Positions 31,621 through 43,200 of a stretch of DNA of 46,436 nucleotides are shown in pieces. Under the pieces are notes generated by a model. That model was not told where the DNA came from. It was given only the letters and a program-made list of their open reading frames with translations, and did not search any database. Each line of letters begins with the position of its first letter. Position 1 is the stretch's first letter. The DNA comes from a virus: IMG/VR virus record IMGVR_UViG_3300044699_000023, positions 1 to 46,436 of that record; one strand, 5' to 3'. Made by a program: the position numbers and the translations under genes.

Positions 31621-33843
31621 ATGAGCGACACCATCTTTCAACGCGCTCTGGCTGGCGGCGAGCTGGCGCCCGAGCTCGCGGCGCGCGCCGACCTGGCGAA
31701 GTATCAGTCGGCGCTGCGCACCTGTAAAAACTGGATCGTGCAGCGGCACGGCGGCGTCGCGAACCGGCCCGGCACGCGGCACGTGTTCGAGTCGAAGACG
31801 AGCTCGACGTCGACGTTCCTGCTCCGCTACGTGAGCGAAGTCGTTGGCGAGTCGGTGCTGATCGAGGCCGGCGCGAACTACCTGCGCTTCTACAAGCAAG
31901 GCGCGCTCGTGCGGCTCACCGGCGTCGTCGCCTGGAACGCTGGCACAAACTACGTCATCGGCGACATCGTCGTGCAGGGCGGCGTGAACTACTACGCCGT
32001 CAAGGCAGGCATCAACCACGTGCCGCCTAACGCGACCTTCTGGTATGCGATGCCGACCGACATTCTCGAAGTGCCGACGCCGTTCGGCAACGCCGGATTC
32101 GACTGGTCGCAAGAGGGCCGCGTGATCACCATGAGCTCGCCGGCCGCACCGCCCTACGAGCTGATCTACAGCTCGCTGACGCGCTGGACGATTCAGGCGG
32201 TGAACACGCAGCCGGCGATCGATCCACCGACCGGCATCGCGATCGCGCCTGGCGCCGCCGGCACGCTCAACTTTCACTACGTCATCACGTCGGCCGCGCT
32301 CGACACCTACGAGGAAAGCATCGCGAGCTCGATCGCGCAGCTCCTGGGCGTCGTCGAGGGCACGCCGGCCGCCCCGCACGTGCTCACCTGGACGCCGCCG
32401 GCGCAGCTCGCCGCCGAGTATTACATCTACAAAGATCCCTACGGCAACGGCACGTATGGCTTCATCGGCACGGCGACCGGGCAGACGACCTTCAACGACG
32501 TCGGCTTCACGCCTGACTTCGCGGTGACGCCGCCGCAGCCGCGCGTGCTCTTTCAGACGACCGACGATTTCCCCTCGCACGTGACGAACTATCAGCAGCG
32601 CCGATTCTTCGCGAACACGAACCATAACCCCGACGCCATCTTCGGATCGCGCGTCGGCTTCCGCAGCAACTTCAACATCAGCAGCCCGCTGCAGGATGAC
32701 GACTCGATCACGTTCCGCATCGCCGGCAACCAAAACAACCCGGTTCGCTTCATGCTCGGGCTGAAGACGCTGATCGTCGGCACGGATGGCGGGATCTGGA
32801 CGGTCGGGCAATCGAAGACGCCGCTCACACCGGCGAACCTGCCCGCGGACCAGGAAACCTACGCCGGCGTCGCCGACGTGATGCCGGTCGTCATCGGCAA
32901 CGCGATCATCTACGTGCAGGCGAGGAAGACCATTCTGCGCGACGTGCGCTTCGAGCAGGAAGTCGAGGGCCTCGCCGGCCGCGACCTGACACTCTTCTCC
33001 GCGCACCTCTTCGACGGCTACAGCATCGACGAGATCGACTATCAGCAGGTGCCGCACTCGATCGTCTGGTGCTGCCGCAGCGACGGCACGCTGCTCGGCC
33101 TGACCTACATCCGCGAGCAAGATGTGTGGGGCTGGCACCGACACACGAGCGGCGCCGGCGCGCTCTTCGAGGATGTCTGCGTCGTGCCCGAGCCGAACGA
33201 GGATGTCGTGTATCTGCTGGTGCGGCGCACGATCGGCGGCGTGTTCAAGCGATACATCGAGCGCCTCGAAAGCCGCATCATCCTGAACTTCAACGCCGAC
33301 GCCTTTTTCGTCGACGACGGCCTGACCTACTCGGGCGTGCCCGTCACGTCGATCAGCGGCCTCGACCACTTGAACGGCCAGGTCGTCGCCGTTGTGGCGG
33401 ATGGGCAAGTCATCTTCAACGGCGACCCGAGCGCGACGAACGTCGCCGAGTTCACCGTCGCCGGCGGGACGATCTCACACGTCTTCAGCCCGGCGGCGAG
33501 TATCATCCACGCAGGCCTGCCGATCCAGTATGCCGACATCGAGACGCTGACGCTCGACGTGAACGGCTCCGCGGTGCGCGACAAGAAAAAGCGCGTGGGC
33601 ACCGTGGCGGTGCTGCTGAACGAAAGCTGTCGCACGTTCTGGTGCGGCCCGTCGACGACACGGTTGAAGCAGGTGAAGGTGAAGCCGCACGAGCTCGGCA
33701 CCGAGGGCGTGCCCTTCACCGGCCAGGAGCAGATCACGATCGAAGCGAGCTGGCAAGAGGAAGGGCGGATCGTCATCCGGCAGATCGATCCGCTTCCGAT
33801 CACGGTGCTCGGCCTACTGCCGACGTTTGAATTGGGAGGGTAG
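31621..33843 (+). CDS. Tail tubular protein B-like / stabilisation protein (740 aa)
   Basis: The N-terminus (MSDTIFQRALAGGELAPELA, YQSALRTCKNWIVQRHGGVA) is the signature of podovirus tail tubular protein B. These proteins build the tail nozzle below tubular protein A. Fibronectin-like and beta-propeller-like repeats follow (VLTWTPPAQLAAEYYIYKDP; FMLGLKTLIVGTDGGIWTVG). The gene is intact over 2.2 kb and starts three bases after the previous stop, with GAGGG upstream. Confidence 0.85.
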   Translation: MSDTIFQRALAGGELAPELAARADLAKYQSALRTCKNWIVQRHGGVANRPGTRHVFESKTSSTSTFLLRYVSEVVGESVLIEAGANYLRFYKQGALVRLTGVVAWNAGTNYVIGDIVVQGGVNYYAVKAGINHVPPNATFWYAMPTDILEVPTPFGNAGFDWSQEGRVITMSSPAAPPYELIYSSLTRWTIQAVNTQPAIDPPTGIAIAPGAAGTLNFHYVITSAALDTYEESIASSIAQLLGVVEGTPAAPHVLTWTPPAQLAAEYYIYKDPYGNGTYGFIGTATGQTTFNDVGFTPDFAVTPPQPRVLFQTTDDFPSHVTNYQQRRFFANTNHNPDAIFGSRVGFRSNFNISSPLQDDDSITFRIAGNQNNPVRFMLGLKTLIVGTDGGIWTVGQSKTPLTPANLPADQETYAGVADVMPVVIGNAIIYVQARKTILRDVRFEQEVEGLAGRDLTLFSAHLFDGYSIDEIDYQQVPHSIVWCCRSDGTLLGLTYIREQDVWGWHRHTSGAGALFEDVCVVPEPNEDVVYLLVRRTIGGVFKRYIERLESRIILNFNADAFFVDDGLTYSGVPVTSISGLDHLNGQVVAVVADGQVIFNGDPSATNVAEFTVAGGTISHVFSPAASIIHAGLPIQYADIETLTLDVNGSAVRDKKKRVGTVAVLLNESCRTFWCGPSTTRLKQVKVKPHELGTEGVPFTGQEQITIEASWQEEGRIVIRQIDPLPITVLGLLPTFELGG

Positions 33844-33845
33844 CG

Positions 33846-34388
33846 ATGCGTGCGAAAGCGTTCTATCTGTTGATCGGCGTGCTCCTGGTGCTCGGCCTGC
33901 AGGCCCCGGTGCGCGCGCAGCCGGCCTTTCTGACGATCCAGCCATCACAGCAAGCCGGCATCACCGCGACCACGCTCACGCGGAACACGACGAACCTACC
34001 GACCGGCACGACAGGCCTCGACATCTTGATCAACGTCACGGCCGGCGGCACCGCCACGGGCACGCTGCAGCTCTACATACAGGACAGCGTCGACGGCGGC
34101 ACGACCTGGGATGACGTCGTCAGCTCGCTGACCTTCGCGTTCGGCGCGGCCGCGGTGACGCAGCGATTCTTCGTCAACGGGCTGCTCGTGCCGTCGACCA
34201 TCACGACCGCCACGTCGACGAACACGACGCAGGGCTCGGCGGTGTCGGTCGAGGCGATGGCGGCCGGCAGCGCGCGGCAGGGCCCCTTCGGGCTGATGTG
34301 GCGCGTGCGCGAGAAAGTTTCCGCGCCAGCCGGATCGCCGGTCGGGCCGACCTACACGATCACCGCGGTTGCAACGAGGATGTTCTGA
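33846..34388 (+). CDS. Beta-rich protein with signal-peptide-like N-terminus (180 aa)
   Basis: The first 25 residues (MRAKAFYLLIGVLLVLGLQA followed by PVRAQ) look like a Sec signal peptide with an Ala-X-Ala-type cleavage site. The remainder is Thr/Gly-rich beta sequence (LDILINVTAGGTATGTLQLY, QDSVDGGTTWDDVVSS) resembling jelly-roll domains of phage decoration or fibre proteins. It lies inside the tail operon, between tail tubular B and a staple-like gene. An exported protein there is unexpected. GGGAGGG precedes the ATG. Confidence 0.55.
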   Translation: MRAKAFYLLIGVLLVLGLQAPVRAQPAFLTIQPSQQAGITATTLTRNTTNLPTGTTGLDILINVTAGGTATGTLQLYIQDSVDGGTTWDDVVSSLTFAFGAAAVTQRFFVNGLLVPSTITTATSTNTTQGSAVSVEAMAAGSARQGPFGLMWRVREKVSAPAGSPVGPTYTITAVATRMF

Positions 34389-34738
34389 TGCCGCAGAAGC
34401 TCGTCAGCATGAAGATCACGAAGGCCGATCGCAAGGCGCAGCAGGAGAAATACGCGACCGCCTCGCCGGTCGACGGCGACGCCTACCCCTACGGCCTCAC
34501 CGTGCGACTCGATAACGAGTCGCTGGAGAAGCTCGGGCTCGACGTCAGCGACTACCCGGTCGGCGACACGGTCATGCTGATCGCGACGTGCGAGGTGTGC
34601 GAGACGAGCGCACGGCAGTCGGTCGTCGGCGGTGAGAACCAGAACCTCACGCTGCAGATCACCTCGATGTGTCTCGAAGACGCGCCGGCGAAGAAAAAGT
34701 CGTCGGCCGACGTCGCGGCGGCGCTCTACAAGGAGTAA
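34388..34738 (+). CDS. Capsid-staple-like protein (116 aa)
   Basis: The product reads MPQKLVSMKITKADRKAQQE, then YPYGLTVRLDNESLEKLGLD, then LTLQITSMCLEDAPAKKKSS, ending in DVAAALYKE. This pattern, with a basic start, a central beta barrel and an Ala-Leu-Tyr ending, is found in a small family called capsid staple proteins in many podo- and siphophages. I am moderately sure of the match. The start overlaps the preceding stop. Confidence 0.5.
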   Translation: MPQKLVSMKITKADRKAQQEKYATASPVDGDAYPYGLTVRLDNESLEKLGLDVSDYPVGDTVMLIATCEVCETSARQSVVGGENQNLTLQITSMCLEDAPAKKKSSADVAAALYKE

Positions 34739-34742
34739 CCCG

Positions 34743-35312
34743 ATGGGATGGGCGCTCGCGGCTCCGCTGATCATTCAGGGTGTCGGCACCGCGATTTCGT
34801 ATTTCGGTCAGAAGAAAGCCGGCGACGCAGAGCTCGCCTCGGCGAAGGCGCAGCGCAAAGCGGCCGAGAGCGGCGCCGATCTGCAAGACTTCAACGCGAA
34901 GATCGCCGACCTGCAGGCGCAGGACGCCATCGAGCGCGGCGCCGAAGACGAGAGCCGCTATCGCAGCCAGGTGCGCGGCGCGATCGGCACGCAGCGCGCC
35001 GGCATCGCGAGCCAGAACATCAAGGTCGGCTTCGGCTCGGCCGTCGACGTGCAGGCTGATGCCGCGTATCTCGGCGAGCTCGACGCGCTCAGCATCCGCA
35101 ACAACGCCGCGCGTGAGGCCTGGGGCTTCAAGATGCAGGCGACCGACCTGCGCAAGCGGGCCGAGATCGCGCGGAAGGAAGGCGTGTATCTGGAGGCCGC
35201 CGGCCAGCAGGCGAAGGCGGCGCGCAACCTGGCCGCGGTCGGCACGCTGGTGAGCGGCGCATCGTCCATGCTGCAGACGCGCTACGGGTTTGAACGCGCA
35301 TCGAGGGGCTGA
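34743..35312 (+). CDS. T7 gp14-like internal virion (ejection) protein (189 aa)
   Basis: A short hydrophobic N-terminus (WALAAPLIIQGVGTAISYFG) is followed by a long Ala/Gln/Glu helical region. Repeats such as AQRKAAESGADLQDFNAKIA and a conserved SRYRSQVRGAIGTQRAGIAS block follow. This layout matches the small core protein of podoviruses that is ejected first and forms a pore in the outer membrane. The two larger ejection proteins follow directly. The ATG is preceded by AAGGAG. Confidence 0.75.
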   Translation: MGWALAAPLIIQGVGTAISYFGQKKAGDAELASAKAQRKAAESGADLQDFNAKIADLQAQDAIERGAEDESRYRSQVRGAIGTQRAGIASQNIKVGFGSAVDVQADAAYLGELDALSIRNNAAREAWGFKMQATDLRKRAEIARKEGVYLEAAGQQAKAARNLAAVGTLVSGASSMLQTRYGFERASRG

Positions 35313-37201
35313 TGGCAACTGTCGATCTCTATCGGATGCGCAAGGTCGGCACGCAGGCCCTGCCGGGCGTGCGGATGACGGCCGCCGAGACGGCGCTCTC
35401 GGAAGGCGCCGGCGTCGAGCAAGAGCGCGCGCAGAAGTTCGACCAGGTGACGCGGCTCGGGCAGCGCGTGACGCTGCTCGGCCAGGAGCTCGGCGTCGAG
35501 AAGGCCGACACGCTCGCCTGGGAAACACAGAAGGCGAACACGCTCAAGGCGCTGCAGACGTCGAACGATCTCGACCAGTGGACCGCGACCGCGCTCTACG
35601 ATCCGAAGACCGGCGCGCTGCTGACGAAGGGCCCGGCGACGCTCGGCATCACGCAGAAGGTGCTCGACGATTTCGACAAGAAAAGCGGCGAGATCGCGCA
35701 GGGCCTCAGCAACGACACGCAGCGCATCGCCTTCGCGAAGCAGCGGCAGCAGCAGCGGCTCTCGATTCAGGTCACGCTCGATCGGCACGCCGACAGCGAG
35801 ATGCAGAAGTATCGTGCCGACGAGCTCAACTCGTTCGTCACGAACCAACGGGCGAACGCTGTCGCGAACGCGAACGACCCGCGCATCGTCGCTGTCAACC
35901 TGCACACCGCGGAAGACGCGATCAACCTGCACGCGCCCGAGCTCGGGCTCGGCCCCGAGAAGCAGCAGGAGCTGATCGAGGCGACGCGCACCTCGACGCA
36001 CGCCGGCGTCATCATGGCGCTGCTCTCACAGCAGCAGGTGAAAAAAGCGCAGGCCTACTTCGACCACGCGAAAGACGAGATCACGGTCGGCGACACGCGC
36101 GCGATCCTGGAGAAGCAGCTCGACGTCGCCGGCACGAAGCAGCAGGGCCTCGACGCCTCGACGAAGATATGGGATCAGCTCGGGCCGAAGGGCGAGAACG
36201 ATCCGATCAACATCGACAAAATGGAAGACGCCGCGCGGAAACAGTTCGCGAACGATCCCGACGCGCTCGAAGCGACGATGCACTTCCTGCGCGAGCGCAA
36301 GAGCGCGACCGATGCCGGTCGCAAGGACCGCGAAGAGGCGCAGCTCGGCGGCCTCTGGTCGAAGGTCGCCGCCGGCGCCGGCCTGGCGGAAGTGTCGCGC
36401 GATCCGGCTTACCTCGCGGCACCTGGTCGCGTGCAGTTGCAGGTCAACGACTACATCCTCGGCCGCGCCGAGCGCGAGGCGAGCCGGGCGTATGCACAAG
36501 AGGGCCGCGCCTACACCGCTGCGCAGCGGCTCGAACACGAGAAAGAGCAGAAGGGCTGGTCGCGCTATTGGGAACTCTCCGACCCGAAGACGCTCAACGC
36601 GACGAGCGAGAACGCGCTGCAGGCGATGCGCGGCGAGCTCGGCGACGAACACGTCAACCGGCTGCTCGCTGGCAAGCGGCAGCTCCAGAAGGGCGACGAC
36701 AAGGTGCGCGCGGCGACCATCGACGACGATCTCTTCAAGACGATCGCGAGCGGCGCCGGCCTGCATCCCTACGAGACGAAGGGCAAGACCGAAGCACAGA
36801 ACGCCGAGCTCGGGCAGCTCCGCGCGGCGGTCGAGGCGCGCATCGACCAGGAGCAGCAGGCGAAGGGCAAAGAGCTGACGCGCAGCGAGAAGGAAGCGGT
36901 GATGCACGAGATGGTCGACAAAAAGGTCTACCTGAACGTGTGGGGCCGCGACCCGCAGACGATTGCCGCGCTGGTGACGAACCCCGAAAACCGCGCGATC
37001 GCCTACGTGCCGATCAAGGACATTCACCCGAACAAGCTGACGCAGTATCTGAACTACGCGCGCAGCCTCGGGGCGGCACAGCAGCGCATGAGCGACGCGG
37101 ATCTGCAGCAGCGATACAGCGATCGGTTCCAGCACGCGGAGGCGCTGCGGCTGCTCGGCGCGAAAGACGAGGAGATCGCGGCCGCCATCCGCGGGCAATA
37201 G
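35312..37201 (+). CDS. T7 gp15-like internal virion protein (629 aa)
   Basis: The long, mostly helical protein starts VDLYRMRKVGTQALPGVRMT and contains many heptad-like Ala/Glu/Lys segments and a Lys/Gln-rich centre. It sits between gp14-like and gp16-like genes, as in T7-type phages, where the gp15 protein forms the middle part of the ejection channel. No enzymatic motif is seen. The frame is intact. The identification rests on position, size and composition more than on exact motifs. Confidence 0.6.
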   Translation: MATVDLYRMRKVGTQALPGVRMTAAETALSEGAGVEQERAQKFDQVTRLGQRVTLLGQELGVEKADTLAWETQKANTLKALQTSNDLDQWTATALYDPKTGALLTKGPATLGITQKVLDDFDKKSGEIAQGLSNDTQRIAFAKQRQQQRLSIQVTLDRHADSEMQKYRADELNSFVTNQRANAVANANDPRIVAVNLHTAEDAINLHAPELGLGPEKQQELIEATRTSTHAGVIMALLSQQQVKKAQAYFDHAKDEITVGDTRAILEKQLDVAGTKQQGLDASTKIWDQLGPKGENDPINIDKMEDAARKQFANDPDALEATMHFLRERKSATDAGRKDREEAQLGGLWSKVAAGAGLAEVSRDPAYLAAPGRVQLQVNDYILGRAEREASRAYAQEGRAYTAAQRLEHEKEQKGWSRYWELSDPKTLNATSENALQAMRGELGDEHVNRLLAGKRQLQKGDDKVRAATIDDDLFKTIASGAGLHPYETKGKTEAQNAELGQLRAAVEARIDQEQQAKGKELTRSEKEAVMHEMVDKKVYLNVWGRDPQTIAALVTNPENRAIAYVPIKDIHPNKLTQYLNYARSLGAAQQRMSDADLQQRYSDRFQHAEALRLLGAKDEEIAAAIRGQ

Positions 37202-37202
37202 G

Positions 37203-40200
37203 ATGGCCGACGAACAGCTCACACCGGGGAACATCGACCTGCGCGCGCAGCCGCGCGTGAAGAACCCTGACGGCTCGACGTCGACGGTCGACTCGATCGG
37301 CGTCGGCCTGGACGGCAAGCAGTATCTGCTGCCGACCGTGACGCCTGACGGCCGGCACTTCGCCGGCACCGAGGAAGAACGCGCGCAGCAGGCGATCGAC
37401 GAGTTCCGCCGCACCGGCAAGCACCTCGGGATCTTCTCGGACGTCCTGAGCTCGAACCGCTACGCCGAGCAACTGCACAACGACTACGCCGCCGGCAAAT
37501 ACGATCCGCCGCCGGTCGGCACCACGGCGCCGAGCTCGCCGGCGTTCGGCTTGTCGAGCGACCCGCTCGCGCAGGATCGGCTGAAGGAAGCAGTCGGCCG
37601 CGCGCCATCGACGCCGCCAGCGCAGGCCGCGCGCATCCTGAACCTGCAGCTCAGGACCGGCCTGCCGGCGGAAGTCATCGAGCGCAACCTCGACGAGATT
37701 GAGAAGCAGGCGGCGCGCTCGGATTTCGACCCGGTGAAGTTCCGGCGCGAGTCGCCGGCGCTCGCGTCCTGGCTGGAGAAGCGGCCGCTCAACGCGCCGG
37801 CGGCGCAGGACGATCTCGCGCCGCTGACGTCGACCGAGCGCGCGCTGCAGATCGTCACGCACTCGGCGCGCACCGCGGCCGCGGCGCTCTACAAAGGCGC
37901 CGACCTGGGCGCCTGGTCGGGCCTGGAGCTCGTCGGCGATCTGCTGATCAAGGTGAACCCCGGCAGTCCGGTCGGCTACTGGCTGCGCGAGAAAGGGCAA
38001 TACGCGAACGCTGTCGCCGAGCACAAGGCGGTCGGCATCCGCGGCCCGGCGCCGCAAGATCCGGGGCTGATCGAGCGCAACATCTACGGCGCCGCCGAGT
38101 CGATCGGGCAGTCGGGCCCGATCCTCGCGAGCTCTGTGCTCCTGGGCGGCGGCCCGGCGGTCGAGCGTCTGAGCCTCGGCCTGATGGGCGCACAGACCGG
38201 CCTGCCGGCCTACAGCCAGGCGCGGGCGGCCGGCAAGGGTGTCGTCGAGTCGATGGCGTTCGGCGGCGCGCAGGGCGCTGTGGAGGCCTGGACGGAGGCC
38301 CTACCGCTGCACACCCTGCTCGGCAACATCGGGGCCCGCAAGGGCATCCTCGCCAGCACGATCAAGCAAATGCTGCCGGAAGTCGCCGGCGAGGAGATCG
38401 CGACCGCGCTGCAGGATCTCGACGAGTGGGCAACGCTGCACCCCGACCGGCCCTTCAGCGACTACATCAAGGACCGGCCGCAGGCGTTCGTCGACACGGC
38501 GCTCGCGACCATCCTCGCGACCGGCGCGCAAACCGGCGCCCTGCACGGCCTGGCGCGCGTGATGGGCGGTCTGACGACGGGCCCGACCTTGGAGCACCTC
38601 GGCGAGCAGGTGAAGCAGACGGGCCTCGCGACGAGCTCGCCCGGCACCTACGAGGATTTCATCCGGCACGTCACGACCGACAGCTCAGAAGAGGTGCACG
38701 CGCCGCTTGAGTCCTGGGATACCTACTGGCAGGAGCACGGCGTCGACCCGGTCGCGAAGGCCGCCGAGGTGACAGGCTCACCTGGGGCGTATGCGCAGGC
38801 GCAGGCGGAAGGCCGCGACCTGGCGATCCCGACCGCGCGCTACCTGACGCAGATCGCGAACACCGAGCACAATGCTTTCTTTAAAGACGAGATCCGCTTT
38901 GGCATCGACAGCCTGAACACCGCGCGAGGCGAAGGCCGCGCTCGACGACATCAAGCACGCCGAGCCGCCCGCCGGTGAGGAGCGTAACCTACAGCACGAG
39001 CAGCTCGTGCAGCGACTGACCGAGGGCGGGCAGTTCACGCCGGCGCAGGCCGAGAAGCAGGCGCGACTCGTCGAGTCGGTCGTCGAGCACCTGGCGCAGC
39101 GCGAAGGCGCCGATCCGCACGCGGCCGCGCAGGAGCTCCTCGACCGCATGGGCATCACGCGGCCCCGAAGCGCCGCCGGCCGTCGCCGGCGAGACGACCG
39201 AGCTCGGACAGCCTGACCTGACGCTCGAAGAGCGCAAGCGCATCGCCGTCGAGGGCACACCGCAAGAGTTCCGCGGCCAGGCGCTCAGGGCCTACGAGAT
39301 GCGGCTCGAAGCGCAGGCGGCCAAAGGTCGCGGCATCAAGCAGCCGCACGCCGTCTTCCTCGGCTTCGGCCCTGACGGGCCGCTCTACAACGTCGTCGGC
39401 GGACCATTCGATCGCAGCACGAAGAGTGCGAAGGGCCTGCAGGATCTCGGCATCGCGATCCCTGAGACACCGGCTGACACCGGCGAACGTCTGAACGGAG
39501 CACAGCTCCGCGAGCTCGCACTCAAGGCGCGCGGGGAACAGGCCCCCGCGCCGGCGCCAGGGTCTTTCGAGGAGGACGCTCGCAGCGTTCGGCGGCAGCG
39601 GACACCCGGAGAGCGCCGACTACGTCGGCAAGGTGCTCGGCGCGCCCGGCACGGGCACGCCAGGGCTCAGCGTCGAGGCCGTTGCCGGCGAGTCGACGGC
39701 CGACCTGAACGCGCAGCGCATCGTCTACCGCGGCAAGGACGGCACGCCGATCGCCGTCGCGAAGTGTTGTGCACGACAGCCAGGGCAACGCGCTCGTGAT
39801 GGATCTGGCGGCCGACAAGAGCAAGGGCCTGCTGACCGGCCGCGCGATGCAGGCGATCCGGGAAGCGGCTGATCAGCATCGGCGCGACGGCGCCGGCTGG
39901 CACGATCTCGAAAGACGCGCAGAACTTCGTCAACCGCCTGCAGGCCGAACAGCCGTCGACGTTATTTCAAACCGCGCCGACCGCGGCCGAGATGTTCTAC
40001 AGCCGCATCCGGCGCGCGGTCGAGGAGTCGAAGAACAAAGCGGCGACCGGGCAGCAGTGGAAAGCGACCGTCAAGAACGCGAAGGCCGGCATCAACGCCG
40101 ACGAGTTCGCGCTGACGCGCGTCGCCGATCTCGAAGACGGCAAACGCTACACGCAGCAGGAAGTGCTCGACTACCTGGCGGCGAACGAAATCAAGCTCGA

Positions 40201-43200
40201 AGACGTCACGCTCGGCGAGGAAGGCGCCGACGAGCAAGCGAGGAAGAGTATCAGGAGCAGCTCGACGAGCTCACCGACGAGATTCGAGAACGAAATGATC
40301 GAGGAGGAAATTAAAGACCTGCTCGACAACATGGAGAACGATCTCACGCCGGTCGAAGTGATGGGCGAGGAGCTCGAAGACGAGAACGGCGAGGGCACCG
40401 GGCAGACGGTCTACGTGCTGCTCGATGAAAACGGCGATCACATCGAAGACGAAAGCAGCTACTACGAAACGCGCGAGGAAGCGCAGCGCGTTGCCGACCG
40501 CATGGATCGCGACCGCGCTGCGTCCGAGCGTGAGGAGTCCTACGATTGGGCCCGCGACCGTGCGATCGAACACGTCGACCGCGACGACGCGCGCGAGCAG
40601 GCGCAGCGTCGGCTCGAAACGCCAGGGCATCCGCGCCCCGACGACGAGGTGCGCACGCGCTACGGGCAATACGTCGAGCCGGGCGGGCAGAGGGCAGCTA
40701 TCGCGAGGTTGTTCCTGACGCTGCCGATGGATCGCGTTGGCGGCCGCTTCACCTTCACGCCGTCACACCTGGAGATCAAGCGCCGGCTGATGACGACGAC
40801 GAAGGGCGAGGTGACGCTGACGTATCGAACGAACGACGGCGACGTGCATCACCTCGGCACGTTTGAAGACAAGCCGGTGCTCGGCTACGCGGTGCGGATG
40901 CTCGACGAACACGGTGAGCCGCTGCGCACGCCTGGCGAAGAGCCGCACGACACCGGCCGCGAGATCCCGGCGGATTGGTATGACCGAGGCAACCGCGCGA
41001 GACGGCACCGAACCCGGTGACGGCGCTCGAACGCGCGAACCGCAAGGCGACCGAGCTACAGCAGGGGATCGATAACGCCGGCCTCGAAGATCGCAGCGTC
41101 GAAGTCCGCACCGAGTATCGAATGCTCGGCGACGAACACTGGCAGGAAGTCGCCGAAGCCATCCTGCGCAAGACGCTGGCGGACCCGCGGAAGCTGGCGC
41201 CCGAGGGATGGGTCGACGGTCACGACGAATACGAGGGCATCGAAAACCCGATCGTGCGCTGCGGCTGAACACGCGCATCGACCGCGCGAGCGGTGCGCCG
41301 ATCCTCTTTCTCGAAGAGGTGCAGACGCCGCACGCCGACGAGTTCGCGAAGATGCCCGAGCTGCTGCGGAAGAATTGGCGCACGCTCGCCTTCAAGTGGG
41401 CCCTGCGCTACGCCGTCGAGTCACGACCTGGCGGCCGTCGCCTGGACAACCGGCGATCAGCAGGCCAAGCGATACAACCTCGCGGCGGTCGTCACCTCGA
41501 TCGCGTGGAAAGAAAACCGGCCGATGTATCGAGTTTTGAGAAGGGCGCGCGCCGCTTCGTGTCGGTCGAGACAACGCGCGGCGACAACATCCGGCTCTAT
41601 GTGGATCACGCCGGCAAGATCATCGAGGGCGCACCGAGCCATCGCACCGACGACCTGGTCGGCCGCAACCTCTCCGAAGCGATCGGCGAGGACGTCTCGA
41701 AGCGCATCCTGTCTGAGATCGAAGGCGCCATCACCGGCAACGAGCTCGGGAAGATCGGCGGCGAAGGCCTGCGCCGGCTCTACGACGTGGATTTCATCAA
41801 CGTCGTCAACGGCCTGCCTGCGGTCAAGCGCAACGGCGGCCGCGTCAGCGAGGTGCACGTCGACATCCCGAACGAGAAGGGCACGCGCGAATGGGTCGGG
41901 CCTGACCTGACGGCTTCGCAGGTCCGCAACATCATGCACGAGAAATACGGCGAGTTCGCCGAGGGCGAGGCCTACGACACGCGCACGCACCGGCAGATGC
42001 TCGACAACATCGCGCGCGGCATGGAGCGCGGGCAGACGCTGGCGATCGCGCTCGAAAACTACGGCGGGATGTCGGCGGCGCAGGTGCTCGGCGGCGAGCT
42101 GCGGCTCAAGGGACCGGAAGCCAGCCGGCAGCCGGCGGTCGTCATCACGCCGCAGATGCGCGAGTCGATCCTCGGCGGGCAACCGCTGTTCCAAGAGGGG
42201 CAGACGCCTGAGCGCCGCGGCTTCATTCAGTTCGGGCCCGGCGATCGCATCAACATCGGGCTGCTGCCGAGCGCGGATCTCTCGACGTTCCTGCACGAGA
42301 CAGGGCACCTGTTCTTTCAAGCTGCTGGACGAGTCGGCGACCCGGCTCGCGGCGCTCGACCCGCGACGCTCACTCCGAGCAGGCCGGCATCATCGCCGAT
42401 CGGGATGCTGCCCTAAAGTGGCGGGAGTGGAAAAAGGTGGAGCCATCACCACGGCGGCACACGAGAAGCTGGCCGAGGGCTTCATCGACTCCTGCACGAA
42501 GGGAAGGCTCCGAGCCTGGAGCTGCAAAGTTTCTTCCAGACGTTCCGCGCCTGGCTGACGGCGGTGTATCAGTCGCTGAAGCGGCTGAACGTGCAGCTCA
42601 CCCCGAGGTGCGCGGCGTGTTCGATCGGCTGCTGGCGAGCGACGCCGCCATCGCCGAGGCCGAGCGCACCCGCGGCTACGTGCAGATGTTCGCGACCGCC
42701 GAAGACATGGGCGTCACGCCGGCCGAGTTCGCGCTCTACGAGAAAGCGACCGCGCGCGAGCGCGCCACGGCGATCGGCAACCTCGACGCGCGGCTGATGC
42801 AGGAAGTCGAGCGCGAGCCGCACGGCGATCTGGACCGCGCAGCGCATGGCGACGCCGCGACCAGGTCAAGACCGAGCTGCAGGCGATGCCCGTCTACCGC
42901 GCGCTGGCGGCGATGCAATACGGCACGCAGGCGAACGGCGAACCGATTCCCGGCCTGAAGGAAGACGGCCCGCTGCGGCTCTCGAAGGATCAGCTCGTCG
43001 CGACCTACGGCGCCGCGCGCGTGCGCGAGCTCGGGCGCATCCGGCCCTACATCTACCAGGTCGAGGGCGGCCTCGGGCCTGAGTATGTCGCCGAGCTCGC
43101 CGGCTTCAGCAGCGGCGACGAGATGCTCAAGGCCGTCACCGCGGCGCCGCCGATTCGCGTCGCGATCGAGAACGAGACGAACGCACGAATGCTGCGCGAC

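Noticed and set aside
22746-34000. BPP-1-like virion genes raised the possibility of a diversity-generating retroelement.
   Set aside because: No reverse transcriptase motif was found in any frame, and I saw no template/variable repeat pair.
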